From Aliidiomarina sedimenti (lineage in GTDB: Bacteria > Pseudomonadota > Gammaproteobacteria > Enterobacterales > Alteromonadaceae): 64,000 bases of DNA. This document shows positions 20,550 through 29,913 of the stretch, piece after piece (the first letter of the stretch is position 1; every line of letters starts with the position of its first letter). The translations under genes and the position numbers were made by a program. The stretch is from positions 806,001 to 870,000 of the forward strand of contig NZ_PIPN01000001.1 in the NCBI RefSeq assembly GCF_003986955.1, written 5' to 3'. The notes under the pieces were generated by a model that saw nothing but the letters and a program-made list of their open reading frames with translations, was not told the origin of the DNA and made no database searches.

Positions 20550-21212
20550 ATGAACAAATTAATCATTCGCCAGTTAGCGAGCATGGACTATGAGCCAGTC
20601 TGGCATGCCATGCAGCATTACACCAATATTCGGGGTCCCGAGGCCGACGACGAAATCTGGATCGTTGAGCACCCGCCGGTATTTACTCAGGGCCAGGCAG
20701 GTAAAGCGGAACATATTCTGGCGCCGGGCACAATTCCGGTGGTACAGGTGGACCGCGGCGGTCAGGTCACCTACCATGGTCCCGGGCAGTTGGTAATTTA
20801 TTTTTTGATTGATATCCGCCGCCGTAAAATGGGCGTACGTAATCTGGTGACAGCGATAGAACAGACCGTTGTCGAAGCCTTACGCAGCTATTCCATTGAA
20901 TCGGCGCCCCGTGCCGACGCGCCGGGTGTGTATATTGGCCAGCAGAAAGTATGTTCGCTTGGTTTGCGAATTCGCCGGGGCTGTTCGTTTCACGGCCTGG
21001 CGCTTAACGTAAAGATGGATATGGAACCCTTCGGCCGCATTAACCCTTGTGGGTACGCCGGCATGGAAATGACCCAAACCAGCAACCATGACGGGCCAGA
21101 GACAATAGAGCAAGCGGCTAAGGCCGTCAGTAACGCATTTATCTCGCAGCTGGGCTATGCCGAGGTGCACGAAGTAAAGGGGCTGAATAAAGATTATGAG
21201 CAAGCCAGTTAG
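20550..21212 (+). CDS. lipB: Octanoyl-[acyl-carrier-protein]:protein octanoyltransferase LipB
   Basis: A 220-aa cytosolic enzyme. It moves octanoate from acyl-carrier protein to the lipoyl domains of 2-oxoacid dehydrogenases and the glycine-cleavage H protein. The family motif around [16 protein letters not shown] (about residues 69-84) is present. The catalytic lysine/cysteine region is also recognisable: [23 protein letters not shown], where the catalytic cysteine of E. coli LipB lies further on, in the INPCGYAG segment. Length matches E. coli (213 aa). Its last 17 bases overlap the lipA start. Confidence 0.96.
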   Translation: MNKLIIRQLASMDYEPVWHAMQHYTNIRGPEADDEIWIVEHPPVFTQGQAGKAEHILAPGTIPVVQVDRGGQVTYHGPGQLVIYFLIDIRRRKMGVRNLVTAIEQTVVEALRSYSIESAPRADAPGVYIGQQKVCSLGLRIRRGCSFHGLALNVKMDMEPFGRINPCGYAGMEMTQTSNHDGPETIEQAAKAVSNAFISQLGYAEVHEVKGLNKDYEQAS

Positions 21213-22161
21213 ACTAGAACCAGGCGTAAAAATGCGCGACGCCGATAAAATGGCGTTAATTCCAGTACAGATTATTCCGACCGAACGCGAGCAGATGCTC
21301 CGTAAGCCTGAGTGGCTCAAGGTTAAGCTGCCCGCATCAACGGACAAAATTGACCATATTAAGAAAGCTATGCGTAAGCATGGCCTGCATTCAGTCTGTG
21401 AAGAGGCGTCCTGCCCCAATCTGCCTGAATGTTTTAATCATGGCACCGCGACCTTTATGATTCTTGGTGATATCTGCACCCGACGTTGCCCTTTCTGCGA
21501 CGTTGCCCATGGTCGTCCATTACCACCCGATCCAAAGGAAGCCGCTAAATTAGGCGAGACTATTGCGGATATGGGGGTGAAGTATGTCGTGATTACCTCC
21601 GTCGACCGTGATGATCTGCGCGATGGTGGTGCTCAGCACTTTGCCGATTGTGTGCGTGAAATCCGCCATCACTCACCACAGATTAAAGTAGAAATTCTGG
21701 TTCCGGATTTCCGTGGACGAATGGAGAAGGCACTTGATATTCTCCAGGGCGAAGCCCCAGACGTTTTCAACCACAACCTGGAAACGGTGCCACGGATGTA
21801 TAAAGCGGCACGTCCCGGTGCCAACTACCAGTGGTCACTGGATTTGTTGCAGCAATATAAAGAGCGTCGTCCAGACGTGCTGACCAAATCTGGCCTGATG
21901 GTTGGTCTGGGGGAAACCAACGACGAAATCTTGCAGGTGATGGAAGATCTTCGTCGTCATGATGTCGACATGCTGACTATTGGCCAGTATCTGCAACCAA
22001 GCCGACATCACATTGCGGTAGACCGTTATGTCCACCCTGATGACTTTGCGATGCTCAAGCGCGAAGCTGACAAAATGGGCTTCACCCATGCGGCATCGGG
22101 GCCACTGGTGCGTTCATCCTACCATGCTGACCTTCAGGCAGCGGGCATCGAAGTCTCATAG
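21196..22161 (+). CDS. lipA: Lipoyl synthase LipA
   Basis: A 321-aa radical-SAM enzyme, the same length as E. coli LipA. It inserts two sulfurs into protein-bound octanoate. The auxiliary-cluster motif, C-x4-C-x5-C in [12 protein letters not shown], precedes the radical-SAM motif CTRRCPFC (near residue 95). The start overlaps lipB by 17 bases, and the start codon is the ATG in the phrase [10 protein letters not shown]. The gene ends the rightward block. A terminator lies 16 bases beyond the stop, and the next gene runs in the opposite direction. Confidence 0.97.
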   Translation: MSKPVRLEPGVKMRDADKMALIPVQIIPTEREQMLRKPEWLKVKLPASTDKIDHIKKAMRKHGLHSVCEEASCPNLPECFNHGTATFMILGDICTRRCPFCDVAHGRPLPPDPKEAAKLGETIADMGVKYVVITSVDRDDLRDGGAQHFADCVREIRHHSPQIKVEILVPDFRGRMEKALDILQGEAPDVFNHNLETVPRMYKAARPGANYQWSLDLLQQYKERRPDVLTKSGLMVGLGETNDEILQVMEDLRRHDVDMLTIGQYLQPSRHHIAVDRYVHPDDFAMLKREADKMGFTHAASGPLVRSSYHADLQAAGIEVS

Positions 22162-22176
22162 AAACCAATGCAAAGT

Positions 22177-22205
22177 AAAAAGCCGACGTTTACGTCGGCT
22201 TTTTC
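22177..22205. terminator. Bidirectional terminator between lipA and the zincin gene
   Basis: AAAAGCCGACG-TTTA-CGTCGGCTTTTT forms a strong stem with A-runs and T-runs on both sides. It can stop both the lipA transcript and the convergent transcript from 22230-23489. Confidence 0.9.
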
Positions 22206-22229
22206 ATATCCATTGTTTACAAGCAACGC

Positions 22230-23489
22230 TTACTGAGTCGCTGCCTGTTCAATCAGGCGCAGATACAACGGCGGTACCACACCGATATCGTGCTGTTCCA
22301 TAAAGGTAACTTCGGCGACCGGTTTCCAGGCCTGGAAGCGGGTCGCTTCACAGGTCGCGGCGCGGAATAGTCCCGCCTGGCTACTGTCATCTGAGCCCAG
22401 CCGATATAGATCACTGCTCATCTTAGTCGCGATAGGCTGAGTGATTTGGTCGCGCCAGGGTAAACTCTCTTCGAGCTCCTGTAGGGTTCTCGCGTCCACT
22501 AGCGAGGACGATGTTACTACCAGGTTCTTCGTTTCAAAGCGAAAACGACCCTCACAGAATGCACTCGCCATAGGTTCCCGCATCGGATACTCATCGGCAA
22601 GACCAAACCAGTGCCCCAACTCATGGATAAGCACTTCAAAGCTCGAACTCATCGACAAATGAAGTTCGTTGGCACGTGCATTTGCAAGTCCTTTCTCGGC
22701 TACAAACCAGCGGTATTCACTGGTAACTTCGCGAGCCCAGCAGTCCACCCGGGCGTCATCAGTGTGGCATTCGGCTGCCTCAGGCCGGTCTATCAGGGTA
22801 AAACAAAAATCGAGTTGCGCGAATGGATGCTGATAAAACTCAGCCAGCCAGTCGTATAAACGAATTCTGGCTTGTCGAGCCTGCAGATACACGTTCACTC
22901 CATACAGGCACTGCTGGCCATAATGAACCGGATTTTCATCCAAACGCCGTGCAACGCCCCGGCGTTTAGACCACTGCTCGGTATCCGGCGCGATATCCTG
23001 CCACTGCGTATCAGCAGCTAAACCGGGTCGAGCGAGCAGAATTCTTGCCATCAGGGTATCGCGTTGCGTGCCAGGCTGGAGCGCTTGCAGTAAGTCATAA
23101 GCGCGTCTGGGATCGGTGTCAAGCATACGGCGGGCGATGGTTAGGGATGCCTCGCGGTCGCCCAGCTCTGCTGCGGCCTGTAGCCACTGCTCGGATTTTG
23201 CCGGTACATGCACGGATAACGCATAGGCAGCACCCGCATCACCCTGGCGTACAGCTCGCTGATAAAAACTCAACGCCCGGGCACGCTGTTGCTCGCGCCA
23301 GTACTTTTCCGCCAGATAATGACTGGCTTCACCCACTCCGAAATAACTCGCTGGGTAGGCGAAGCGTACCGGTGCCTGGGCAAACATCTGATTCCAGTAG
23401 GCCAGGGTCTGCAACTGACTGCCATGAAGTGACAAGGTCGCCAGTATGCACAGTAAAAACAGACTGAATTTACCCAACCACGCCCTCAA
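22230..23489 (-). CDS. Exported zinc-peptidase-like protein with Sel1/TPR-like N-terminal part
   Basis: A 419-aa protein that I cannot assign to a named gene. A hydrophobic N-terminal segment (about residues 7-22) looks like a signal peptide or anchor. Residues 55-135 carry degenerate Sel1/TPR-like helices (YLAEKYW, RALSFYQRAV, WLQAAAELGDREAS). The motif HELGHWFGLADEY at 289-301 matches the extended zincin pattern HExxHxxGxxD. Six cysteines in the likely mature part (194, 229, 241, 250, 312 and one near 390) fit an oxidising periplasm. The start is TTG at 23489, nine bases after the nlpI stop, so the two genes are probably cotranscribed. Function inferred: periplasmic or surface metallopeptidase. 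Substrate unknown. Confidence 0.75.
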   Translation of the reverse strand: MRAWLGKFSLFLLCILATLSLHGSQLQTLAYWNQMFAQAPVRFAYPASYFGVGEASHYLAEKYWREQQRARALSFYQRAVRQGDAGAAYALSVHVPAKSEQWLQAAAELGDREASLTIARRMLDTDPRRAYDLLQALQPGTQRDTLMARILLARPGLAADTQWQDIAPDTEQWSKRRGVARRLDENPVHYGQQCLYGVNVYLQARQARIRLYDWLAEFYQHPFAQLDFCFTLIDRPEAAECHTDDARVDCWAREVTSEYRWFVAEKGLANARANELHLSMSSSFEVLIHELGHWFGLADEYPMREPMASAFCEGRFRFETKNLVVTSSSLVDARTLQELEESLPWRDQITQPIATKMSSDLYRLGSDDSSQAGLFRAATCEATRFQAWKPVAEVTFMEQHDIGVVPPLYLRLIEQAATQ

Positions 23490-23498
23490 GCTATTGCC

Positions 23499-24425
23499 CT
23501 AGCCCTGTTGACGCAATTTATCGAGTTCAAGATGAGCATATCGGTGTTCCACGAACTCATACAGGTTGGTCGCTAGCGCCAGTTTGAAATAGTTTGCCGC
23601 ATCGTCGTTCTGGTTATTGAGTTGCTCGAATTTACCCAGATAAAAGTAGGCTTCCGTCAGACGCTCAACCAGCACTATCTGGTCCTCAACATCGTGCAAC
23701 GTACTTGCCATCAGCTGTTGAGCATTGATTTCTCCGGTAAACAAACGTACCAGGTTGGTTTCCCAACTTTCATCCAGCTTTGCTTTGCGTTGTTCAAGAA
23801 GCTGATAAGCGTGCTCTTCATTCAGCGCACGGTCTGCAAAAAACAGCCAGAGGACACGGTAGGCATCGCCCTGTCCCTGATAGTGGTGGTCGGCGAAATC
23901 TACCTGAGCAAGTTCATACTGCCCCGCGTAATAGGCGGCAATGCCGCGATTGAGCAACACATATGGATGGTCCGGGTCGAGCTCAATGACGCTGTCAAAG
24001 GCTTCAAACGCGCTCTCATAGTCGCCTCCCTGAGTGGCATGAATACCAATGTAATTATAGGCATCGGCCATTCCCGGGCGGTATTCCAGCAACTGGTTAA
24101 AATCAACCCGGGCCAGCGTGGTCATACCCAGCGCATCGTATAAGGCGCCGCGACGGTACAGTAATACTGCGCGCTGTTCGTTGTTGAGGTCCTGTTCCTG
24201 CAATAGCTGCGTAATCTGCGCTATTTCCAGTTGCCGCTGAGGGCTTGGCATCAGGGGTTCAACCAGGATGAACTGATTCGCCCGGATGTCAGGAGAAGAC
24301 GGCTGAACTTGCTGTTCAGTACTGATGGTGGCGGTACGCCCCTGGTCACTTTGACGTTCCGGACCTGCCGCGCAGGCTGTCAGCAATAAAGATAAAGTGA
24401 CAATACAGAAAGCTCGTAAATTCAA
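23499..24425 (-). CDS. nlpI: TPR lipoprotein NlpI
   Basis: A protein of about 308 aa with tetratricopeptide repeats, including YNYIGIHATQGGDYESAFEA and LNRGIAAYYAGQYELAQ, which are close to NlpI. In E. coli NlpI is an outer-membrane lipoprotein adaptor. It delivers MepS to the protease Prc and scaffolds peptidoglycan hydrolases. The start chosen is TTG at 24425. GGAG lies eight bases upstream, and this start gives the compact signal MNLRAFCIVTLSLLLTAC. ATG at 24455 or the longer open frame would give an odd polar prefix. As in E. coli the gene is downstream of pnp, but ggt intervenes. Confidence 0.9.
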   Translation of the reverse strand: MNLRAFCIVTLSLLLTACAAGPERQSDQGRTATISTEQQVQPSSPDIRANQFILVEPLMPSPQRQLEIAQITQLLQEQDLNNEQRAVLLYRRGALYDALGMTTLARVDFNQLLEYRPGMADAYNYIGIHATQGGDYESAFEAFDSVIELDPDHPYVLLNRGIAAYYAGQYELAQVDFADHHYQGQGDAYRVLWLFFADRALNEEHAYQLLEQRKAKLDESWETNLVRLFTGEINAQQLMASTLHDVEDQIVLVERLTEAYFYLGKFEQLNNQNDDAANYFKLALATNLYEFVEHRYAHLELDKLRQQG

Positions 24426-24490
24426 GTTATTGGCTCCGTTATGCTTAGTCAACATAGTAGACCATAGCACACCAGCAGCCAGCAAGGGAC

Positions 24491-24515
24491 AAAAATGCCA
24501 CCCGTAGGTGGCATT
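24491..24515 (-). terminator. Terminator after ggt
   Basis: On the minus strand AATGCCACC-TACG-GGTGGCATT forms a 9-bp perfect stem, followed by a T-run (A-run at 24491-24495 on the plus strand). It closes ggt and implies a separate promoter for nlpI in the short gap that follows. Confidence 0.85.
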
Positions 24516-24517
24516 AA

Positions 24518-26248
24518 TTAGTAGCCTGCAGCGTGTCCGTCTTTACGACTTTCTGAGGCGCCAATATAGACCTCTTGCTCAGCATCGTACCAAATAGCCT
24601 GATAACCGCCATAAGGGCCTACCGCTTCCTGCAAGCGGTGTCCCATTTTCACCAGTTCACGCCGGGTAGCTGGCGAAAATCCGTTTTCGAGACTGACTAC
24701 GCCGCCGTCTGTCATCTGCTCACCGGTAGGCTGACTTGAGCCGGTATGCAGTATACGCGGAGCATCGCCAGCTTCCTGCAGGTTCATTCCGAAATCGAGC
24801 ATATTGATCAGGATCTGCGCATGCATTTGCGGCTGCGTAGCACCCCCCATCACCCCGTAACTCATCACTGACTGACCGTCTTTGGTTACAAATGCCGGAA
24901 TAATAGTATGAAAAGGTCGTTTACCAGGTTCATAAAGGTTCATATGACCCTCTTCCAGGGCAAACAGCTCGCCGCGATTCTGCAGCACGAAACCGGTGCC
25001 TTCTGGCGTAATACCTGAACCCATTCCACGGTAATTACTCTGAATCAAGGACACCATGTTGCCATCTTTGTCCGCCGTGGTGAGGTAAATCGTATCTCCA
25101 TCGGTTGGCGGGTTACCGGGTTCAAAGCTATTCCCTGCCTGCTCAGAATCAATCAACTGACGTCGCTCAGTGGCATAGTCTTTGGAAATCAGCCAGTCCA
25201 CTGGAATCTCATTGAATGCGGTATCTGAATAAAAGCGTGCTCGGTCTTCGAACGCCAGCTTTTTCGCTTCGACAAAGTGATGAATATATTCAGGGCTGTC
25301 ATGTCCCCAGGCGCTCAGGTCATAGTCTTCCAGAATATTCAGAATTTGCAGTGCGGCGATGCCCTGGGTATTCGGCGGTAGTTCCCACAGGTCATAGCCA
25401 CGATAATTGGTCGACACCGGGTCAACCCATTCTGAGCTATGTGCAGCTAAATCATCGGCATTAAGGAAGCCACCATGCTCACTAACAAAGCGGCTTATAC
25501 GCTGAGCGATTTCTCCCTCGTAAAAGGCGTCGCGGCCATGTTCGGCCAGTTGACGATAACTCCAGGCCAGATCTGGATTGCTAAAGCGCTCACCTTCTTG
25601 TGGCGGCTCGCCATCCTCCATGAAAACCTCGGCAAAGCCCGGATACTGCTGCAGGACCTCGGCGTTGCGCTCAAAGTAGTAAGCAATGACTTCGCTTACC
25701 GGAAACCCGTTTTCGGCATAGTGAATAGCGGGCGCAAGCAGTTCGCTCATCGGCAATGAACCAAAACGCTGGTGCATCTCAAACCAGCCATCCACTGCCC
25801 CTGGCACGGACAGTGGTAACACGCCTCGTGCCGGTATCTTATCAAGACCCTGCTGCTGAAAATGCTCAAGAGTGAGACTCTGCGGAGAACGTCCCGAGGC
25901 ATTCAGGCCGTGTAAGGTTTCACTTTCTGCATCCCATATAATCGCATAGAGGTCGCCACCGATGCCGTTGCCAGTTGGCTCAACAAGGCCCAGTAACGCG
26001 TTGGCAGCGATAGCAGCATCCACTGCACTGCCGCCATTGCGCATAACTTCAAGCGCGGCCTGAGTCGCCAGCGGTTGACTGGTGGCTGCCATTGCCTCCG
26101 GTGCCATGACCTCGGAACGTGAGGCGAAATGATGGCCGGTAATCCGATCATAAGCGAGCGCCGGCACACTGACTGCCACCGCTACGGCACACAAAGCCCC
26201 TTTTAAAAGCTTGCCTGGTACCCTTGGTAAAGTATCCTGATATCGCAC
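24518..26248 (-). CDS. ggt: Gamma-glutamyltranspeptidase
   Basis: A 576-aa Ntn-hydrolase precursor that cleaves or transfers the gamma-glutamyl group of glutathione, normally in the periplasm. The start is GTG at 26248, behind AAGGGGA. It gives a basic and hydrophobic signal ending PALA. The open frame runs further upstream but crosses the pnp terminator. The self-cleavage/catalytic threonine lies in DGDTIYLTT, followed by DKDGNMVSL. The substrate-binding motifs GMGSGI and GVMGGATQPQ are intact. Length matches E. coli Ggt (580 aa). The gene has a terminator on each side, so it is its own transcription unit between pnp and nlpI. Confidence 0.93.
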   Translation of the reverse strand: MRYQDTLPRVPGKLLKGALCAVAVAVSVPALAYDRITGHHFASRSEVMAPEAMAATSQPLATQAALEVMRNGGSAVDAAIAANALLGLVEPTGNGIGGDLYAIIWDAESETLHGLNASGRSPQSLTLEHFQQQGLDKIPARGVLPLSVPGAVDGWFEMHQRFGSLPMSELLAPAIHYAENGFPVSEVIAYYFERNAEVLQQYPGFAEVFMEDGEPPQEGERFSNPDLAWSYRQLAEHGRDAFYEGEIAQRISRFVSEHGGFLNADDLAAHSSEWVDPVSTNYRGYDLWELPPNTQGIAALQILNILEDYDLSAWGHDSPEYIHHFVEAKKLAFEDRARFYSDTAFNEIPVDWLISKDYATERRQLIDSEQAGNSFEPGNPPTDGDTIYLTTADKDGNMVSLIQSNYRGMGSGITPEGTGFVLQNRGELFALEEGHMNLYEPGKRPFHTIIPAFVTKDGQSVMSYGVMGGATQPQMHAQILINMLDFGMNLQEAGDAPRILHTGSSQPTGEQMTDGGVVSLENGFSPATRRELVKMGHRLQEAVGPYGGYQAIWYDAEQEVYIGASESRKDGHAAGY

Positions 26249-26312
26249 GCTGGTTCCCCTTAAAAAATAGGCTGGTTGTATAAACTCGTTGCCCAGCATA
26301 AACCAGCAGACA

Positions 26313-26346
26313 TAAAAAAAGCCAGCGTGGTTTCCCACGCTGGCCT
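26313..26346 (-). terminator. Terminator after pnp
   Basis: GGCCAGCGTGGG and CCACGCTGGC form a strong stem on the minus strand, with a T7 tail (A-run at 26313-26319 on the plus strand). It ends the rpsO-pnp region. Confidence 0.88.
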
Positions 26347-26368
26347 TATCAGAGACTACGTTAGTCGC

Positions 26369-28471
26369 TTATTCTTCAGTTGAAGGTGTTTTTTCAGCTG
26401 CTTCTTTCATGCTCAAACGCACACGACCCTGACGGTCAATTTCCAGTACCTTGACCGCAACGGTATCACCGACACTCATGTGATCAGCGACGTTTTCAAC
26501 GCGCTCATCAGAGATTTGCGAGATATGAACCAGACCATCTTTACCTGGTAATACAGTCACAAACGCGCCGAAATCGACGATTCGAGCCACTTTACCCTGG
26601 TAGATACGACCGACTTCAACGTCTGCCGTGATGGCTTCAATACGGGCAACCGCTGCTTTTGCGTCTTCTTCTGACGTAGCTGCGATTTTAATCATACCAT
26701 CGTCATCAATTTCGATATTGGTGTTGGTTGATTCAGTCAGTTCACGAATCACTGCACCGCCTTTACCAATAACGTCACGGATTTTCTCAGGGTTAATCTT
26801 CATCATATGGAAACGTGGCGCATAGCTTGATACTTCATCACGTGCACCACTAAGTGCTTCGTCCATCACATTCAGAATGTGCAGGCGAGCAGCACGGGCC
26901 TGAGCCAGCGCTTTTTCCATAATGTCTTTGGTAATGCCTTCGATTTTGATGTCCATCTGCAACGCAGTTACACCATCACGGCTACCAGCGACTTTAAAGT
27001 CCATATCACCTAAATGATCTTCGTCACCGAGGATGTCAGAAAGCACCACATAGTCGTCGCCTTCTTTCACCAGACCCATCGCAATACCAGCCACAGAGGC
27101 TTTGATAGGCACACCAGCGTCCATCAATGCCAGTGACGTACCACAGACTGAAGCCATTGAGCTTGAACCATTTGATTCAGTGATCTCAGACACCACACGA
27201 ATGGTGTACGGGAATTCATCCGAGTTTGGCATAACTGCCATCACACCGCGCTTCGCCAAACGACCATGGCCGATTTCACGACGCTTAGGTGAGCCGACAA
27301 AGCCAGTTTCACCAACGCTGTAAGGAGGGAAGTTATAGTGCAACATAAAGCGTTCAGTGCGCGCACCCATGATTTCGTCAATGTTCTGACCATCACGCTC
27401 AGTACCCAAAGTCGCTACAACCAGAGCCTGGGTTTCACCACGGGTGAACACCGCAGAGCCGTGCGTACGAGGTAACACACCAGTCGACATATCCAGCGCA
27501 CGAACCATATCTGGTTCACGCCCATCGATACGCGGCTCGCCTTTGATGATACGGCTGCGGACAACGTCACTTTCCAGATCATGGAAGAAGTTTCCGGCCG
27601 CTTTCTGGTCCAGCTCTTCAAATTTCGCTGCCAGTGCTTCCATCATCTCGCTACGTACAACGTTCAGCTTGTCACGGCGCTCTGATTTATCAGTTACCAG
27701 ATACGCTTCGCCAATTTTAGCTTCAGCCAGTTCTTTCACTGCGCTTTTCAGCTCATTGTCGACCGCAGGTGGCTGCCAGTCCCACGACGGGGTGTTTACT
27801 TCTGCAGCAAATTCTTTAATTGCAGTGACTGCCGCTTGCATTTGCTCATGGCCATACATCACCGCACCCAGCATCGCTTCTTCGCTCAGCAGGTTGGCTT
27901 CTGATTCAACCATCAAGACGGCCGCTTCAGTACCAGCTACCACCAGATCCAGGTTGGACTCAGTCAGTTCGGTCGAGGTTGGGTTAAGAACGTATTCGTT
28001 GTTAACCACACCGACACGAGCAGCACCAATCGGACCATTAAATGGCAAACCTGATACCGCTAACGCCGCCGACGTACCTAACAAGGCAACGATATCAGGC
28101 GCAATTTCAGGATTCAGTGACACAACAGTGGCGATAACCTGTACTTCGTTTTTAAACCCGTCAGGGAATAATGGACGAATTGGACGGTCAATCAGACGTG
28201 AGGTTAAAGTTTCGTTTTCAGTTGGGCGACCTTCACGCTTGAAGAAACCGCCTGGAATTTTACCGGCTGCGTAGGTACGCTCCTGGTAATTTACCGTCAA
28301 CGGGAAAAAGTCCATTCCCTCGTTCACGTCTTTTTTACCCACTACGGTTACCAGAACCGCAGTGTCATCAATGCTTGCCAATACAGCACCAGAAGCCTGA
28401 CGAGCAATAGCGCCAGTTTCTAATGTCACCGTGTGACGGCCGTACTGGAATTGTTTAGTTATAGGATTCAC
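26369..28471 (-). CDS. pnp: Polyribonucleotide nucleotidyltransferase (PNPase)
   Basis: A 700-aa 3'-5' phosphorolytic exoribonuclease and degradosome partner. Order: RNase PH domain 1 (about 1-145), helical linker, RNase PH domain 2 (about 310-540), KH domain with [12 protein letters not shown] (about 555-615), then S1 domain (about 620-690). Length is close to E. coli (711 aa). The start is GTG at 28471 with AAAGGAAAA upstream; the frame continues upstream without support. The leader between rpsO and pnp contains two hairpins reminiscent of the E. coli pnp leader, where RNase III and PNPase control expression. Confidence 0.97.
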   Translation of the reverse strand: MNPITKQFQYGRHTVTLETGAIARQASGAVLASIDDTAVLVTVVGKKDVNEGMDFFPLTVNYQERTYAAGKIPGGFFKREGRPTENETLTSRLIDRPIRPLFPDGFKNEVQVIATVVSLNPEIAPDIVALLGTSAALAVSGLPFNGPIGAARVGVVNNEYVLNPTSTELTESNLDLVVAGTEAAVLMVESEANLLSEEAMLGAVMYGHEQMQAAVTAIKEFAAEVNTPSWDWQPPAVDNELKSAVKELAEAKIGEAYLVTDKSERRDKLNVVRSEMMEALAAKFEELDQKAAGNFFHDLESDVVRSRIIKGEPRIDGREPDMVRALDMSTGVLPRTHGSAVFTRGETQALVVATLGTERDGQNIDEIMGARTERFMLHYNFPPYSVGETGFVGSPKRREIGHGRLAKRGVMAVMPNSDEFPYTIRVVSEITESNGSSSMASVCGTSLALMDAGVPIKASVAGIAMGLVKEGDDYVVLSDILGDEDHLGDMDFKVAGSRDGVTALQMDIKIEGITKDIMEKALAQARAARLHILNVMDEALSGARDEVSSYAPRFHMMKINPEKIRDVIGKGGAVIRELTESTNTNIEIDDDGMIKIAATSEEDAKAAVARIEAITADVEVGRIYQGKVARIVDFGAFVTVLPGKDGLVHISQISDERVENVADHMSVGDTVAVKVLEIDRQGRVRLSMKEAAEKTPSTEE

Positions 28472-28497
28472 GTTGTCTTTTCCTTTACTTTTATGTT

Positions 28498-28515
28498 GGC
28501 CTTTTGTCCAAGGCC
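28498..28515 (-). other. pnp leader hairpin near the start codon
   Basis: GGCCTT and AAGGCC form a 6-bp stem with a 6-base loop, 26 bases upstream of the pnp GTG. It is GC-rich enough to form in the mRNA and has no T-run. Confidence 0.5.
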
Positions 28516-28524
28516 CTACTTTCA

Positions 28525-28569
28525 CTTATTTCTCGCGACACAGTATAACGAAGTCGCGTATAAAATAAG
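28525..28569 (-). other. Long pnp leader hairpin, possible RNase III site
   Basis: Read on the minus strand, CTTATTT pairs with AAATAAG (outer 7 bp). CGCGAC pairs with GTCGCG (inner 6 bp) across a small 4/2-base internal loop. The position between rpsO and pnp matches that of the double-stranded RNase III target that mediates PNPase autoregulation in E. coli. The function here is inferred from this analogy. Confidence 0.6.
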
Positions 28570-28580
28570 AGCTGAAATAC

Positions 28581-28609
28581 AAAAAAAGGGGCCATAAGGC
28601 CCCTTTTTT
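28581..28609 (-). terminator. Terminator after rpsO
   Basis: AAAAAAAGGGGCC-ATAA-GGCCCCTTTTTT: a strong stem with T-runs in both directions. Some read-through into pnp is expected by analogy with E. coli rpsO-pnp. Confidence 0.9.
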
Positions 28610-28620
28610 AAGCAAACTGA

Positions 28621-28890
28621 TTAACGACGCAGTTCCAGACGCTTGATCAGGTCTGCATAACGCTCGTTGCTCTTACCTTTCAGGTAGTCCAGCAATTTAC
28701 GACGCTGGCTAACCATACGCAACAAACCACGACGTGAATGGTGGTCATGGATGTGCTCTTTAAAGTGACCTTGTAGATGGTTGATTTGAGCGGTTAGCAA
28801 GGCTACCTGTACTTCAGGTGAACCTGTATCATTTTCAACACGGCCATAATCTTTAACGATCTGAGCTTTTACTTCTGCACTTAGTGACAT
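28621..28890 (-). CDS. rpsO: 30S ribosomal protein S15
   Basis: An 89-aa ribosomal protein, identical in length to E. coli S15. It binds the three-way junction of the 16S rRNA central domain. Family phrases [38 protein letters not shown] and the [13 protein letters not shown] end are present. The start is the ATG at 28890, behind GGAGATAACT; an ATG four codons further up lacks such a site. The gene is followed by a terminator and then pnp. Confidence 0.98.
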   Translation of the reverse strand: MSLSAEVKAQIVKDYGRVENDTGSPEVQVALLTAQINHLQGHFKEHIHDHHSRRGLLRMVSQRRKLLDYLKGKSNERYADLIKRLELRR

Positions 28891-28977
28891 AGTTATCTCC
28901 AAAAATTAGCCCAACCGATCACTAATTCAGCCGGGGATTAAAATCTTCGCGGATTATACGCATCCGCCAAGCCCTAT

Positions 28978-29913
28978 TCAAGTATCAAATACAACAACAC
29001 GCTTCGGCCAGGCCCTTTTATCTTCGCGGTATTCGGCAACTCCCAGAAACACACCATGCTCATTCTCGACCCGCACCGGAGTTCCGGCCGGATACACGTC
29101 TGCGCTCACTGGCTGACCATGCAAAAACGCATTACCCTGCTCCAGGGCTGCCAGTATCACCGGTAGCCGGGCGACCGGACTGTCCAATGGCAATAGCTGG
29201 GCATCCAGGGCAGTATAATCAGGGGTGTCGGCTTCATTCGCCGCCGCCAGTTCAGCCAGTTCATCCACTGACAACATGGCTTCGGCCGGGTAATCTGCCA
29301 CCGCACTGCGATGAAGCGCCTGCACGTGGGCCCCGCAACCAAGTAACTGACCAAGATCATCAACCAGCGAGCGGATATAGGTACCCTTACTGCAGTGCAC
29401 ATCCAGCTCAATAAAATCATCGTTCCGCTGCAGTAGCTCAAGCCGGAATATTTGTATCGGTCGCGCCGGACGATCAATGGTAATGCCTTGGCGCGCATAT
29501 TCGTACAATGGCTTTCCCTGGTGCTTCAATGCCGAAAACATCGATGGGACCTGCTCAATATCGCCGCGAAACTGCTCCAGTGCAGCCGCTAACTGCTGGT
29601 CCGATACGTCCACCGGCCTGGTTTCCACCACAGTTCCATCAGCATCACTGGTATCCGTCCGTACACCCAGCTGAGCCCGGACCTGGTAGACTTTATCCGC
29701 ATCCAGCAAAAACTGAGAGAATTTAGTCGCTTCACCAAGGCAGACTGGCAACATACCGGTCGCCAAAGGGTCCAGCGCACCAGTGTGGCCTGCTTTTTGC
29801 GCGTTGTATAAACGTTTTACCTGTTGCAGCACCCGGTTGGATGACTCACCCTGGTGCTTATTCACCAGCACGACACCATTTATCGGGCGACCTTTTTTAC
29901 TTCGTCTTGCCAC
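28978..29913 (-). CDS. truB: tRNA pseudouridine-55 synthase TruB
   Basis: A 311-aa pseudouridine synthase that modifies U55 in the T-loop of all tRNAs and also acts as a tRNA chaperone. The catalytic aspartate sits in [15 protein letters not shown] (about residues 41-55). A C-terminal PUA-like domain occupies about the last 60 residues. The start is GTG at 29913, directly after the rbfA stop (TAAGTG), so translation is probably coupled. Order infB-rbfA-truB-rpsO-pnp is that of E. coli. Confidence 0.97.
   Translation of the reverse strand: MARRSKKGRPINGVVLVNKHQGESSNRVLQQVKRLYNAQKAGHTGALDPLATGMLPVCLGEATKFSQFLLDADKVYQVRAQLGVRTDTSDADGTVVETRPVDVSDQQLAAALEQFRGDIEQVPSMFSALKHQGKPLYEYARQGITIDRPARPIQIFRLELLQRNDDFIELDVHCSKGTYIRSLVDDLGQLLGCGAHVQALHRSAVADYPAEAMLSVDELAELAAANEADTPDYTALDAQLLPLDSPVARLPVILAALEQGNAFLHGQPVSADVYPAGTPVRVENEHGVFLGVAEYREDKRAWPKRVVVFDT

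Noticed and set aside
26249-26338. Thirty-codon N-terminal extension of ggt
   Set aside because: It overlaps the pnp terminator and has no ribosome site, while the GTG at 26248 gives a normal signal peptide.
27444-28274. 276-codon plus-strand open frame opposite pnp
   Set aside because: It is antisense to the conserved PNPase coding region; the Ser/Thr/Arg-rich product has no recognisable domain and reflects codon bias of pnp.
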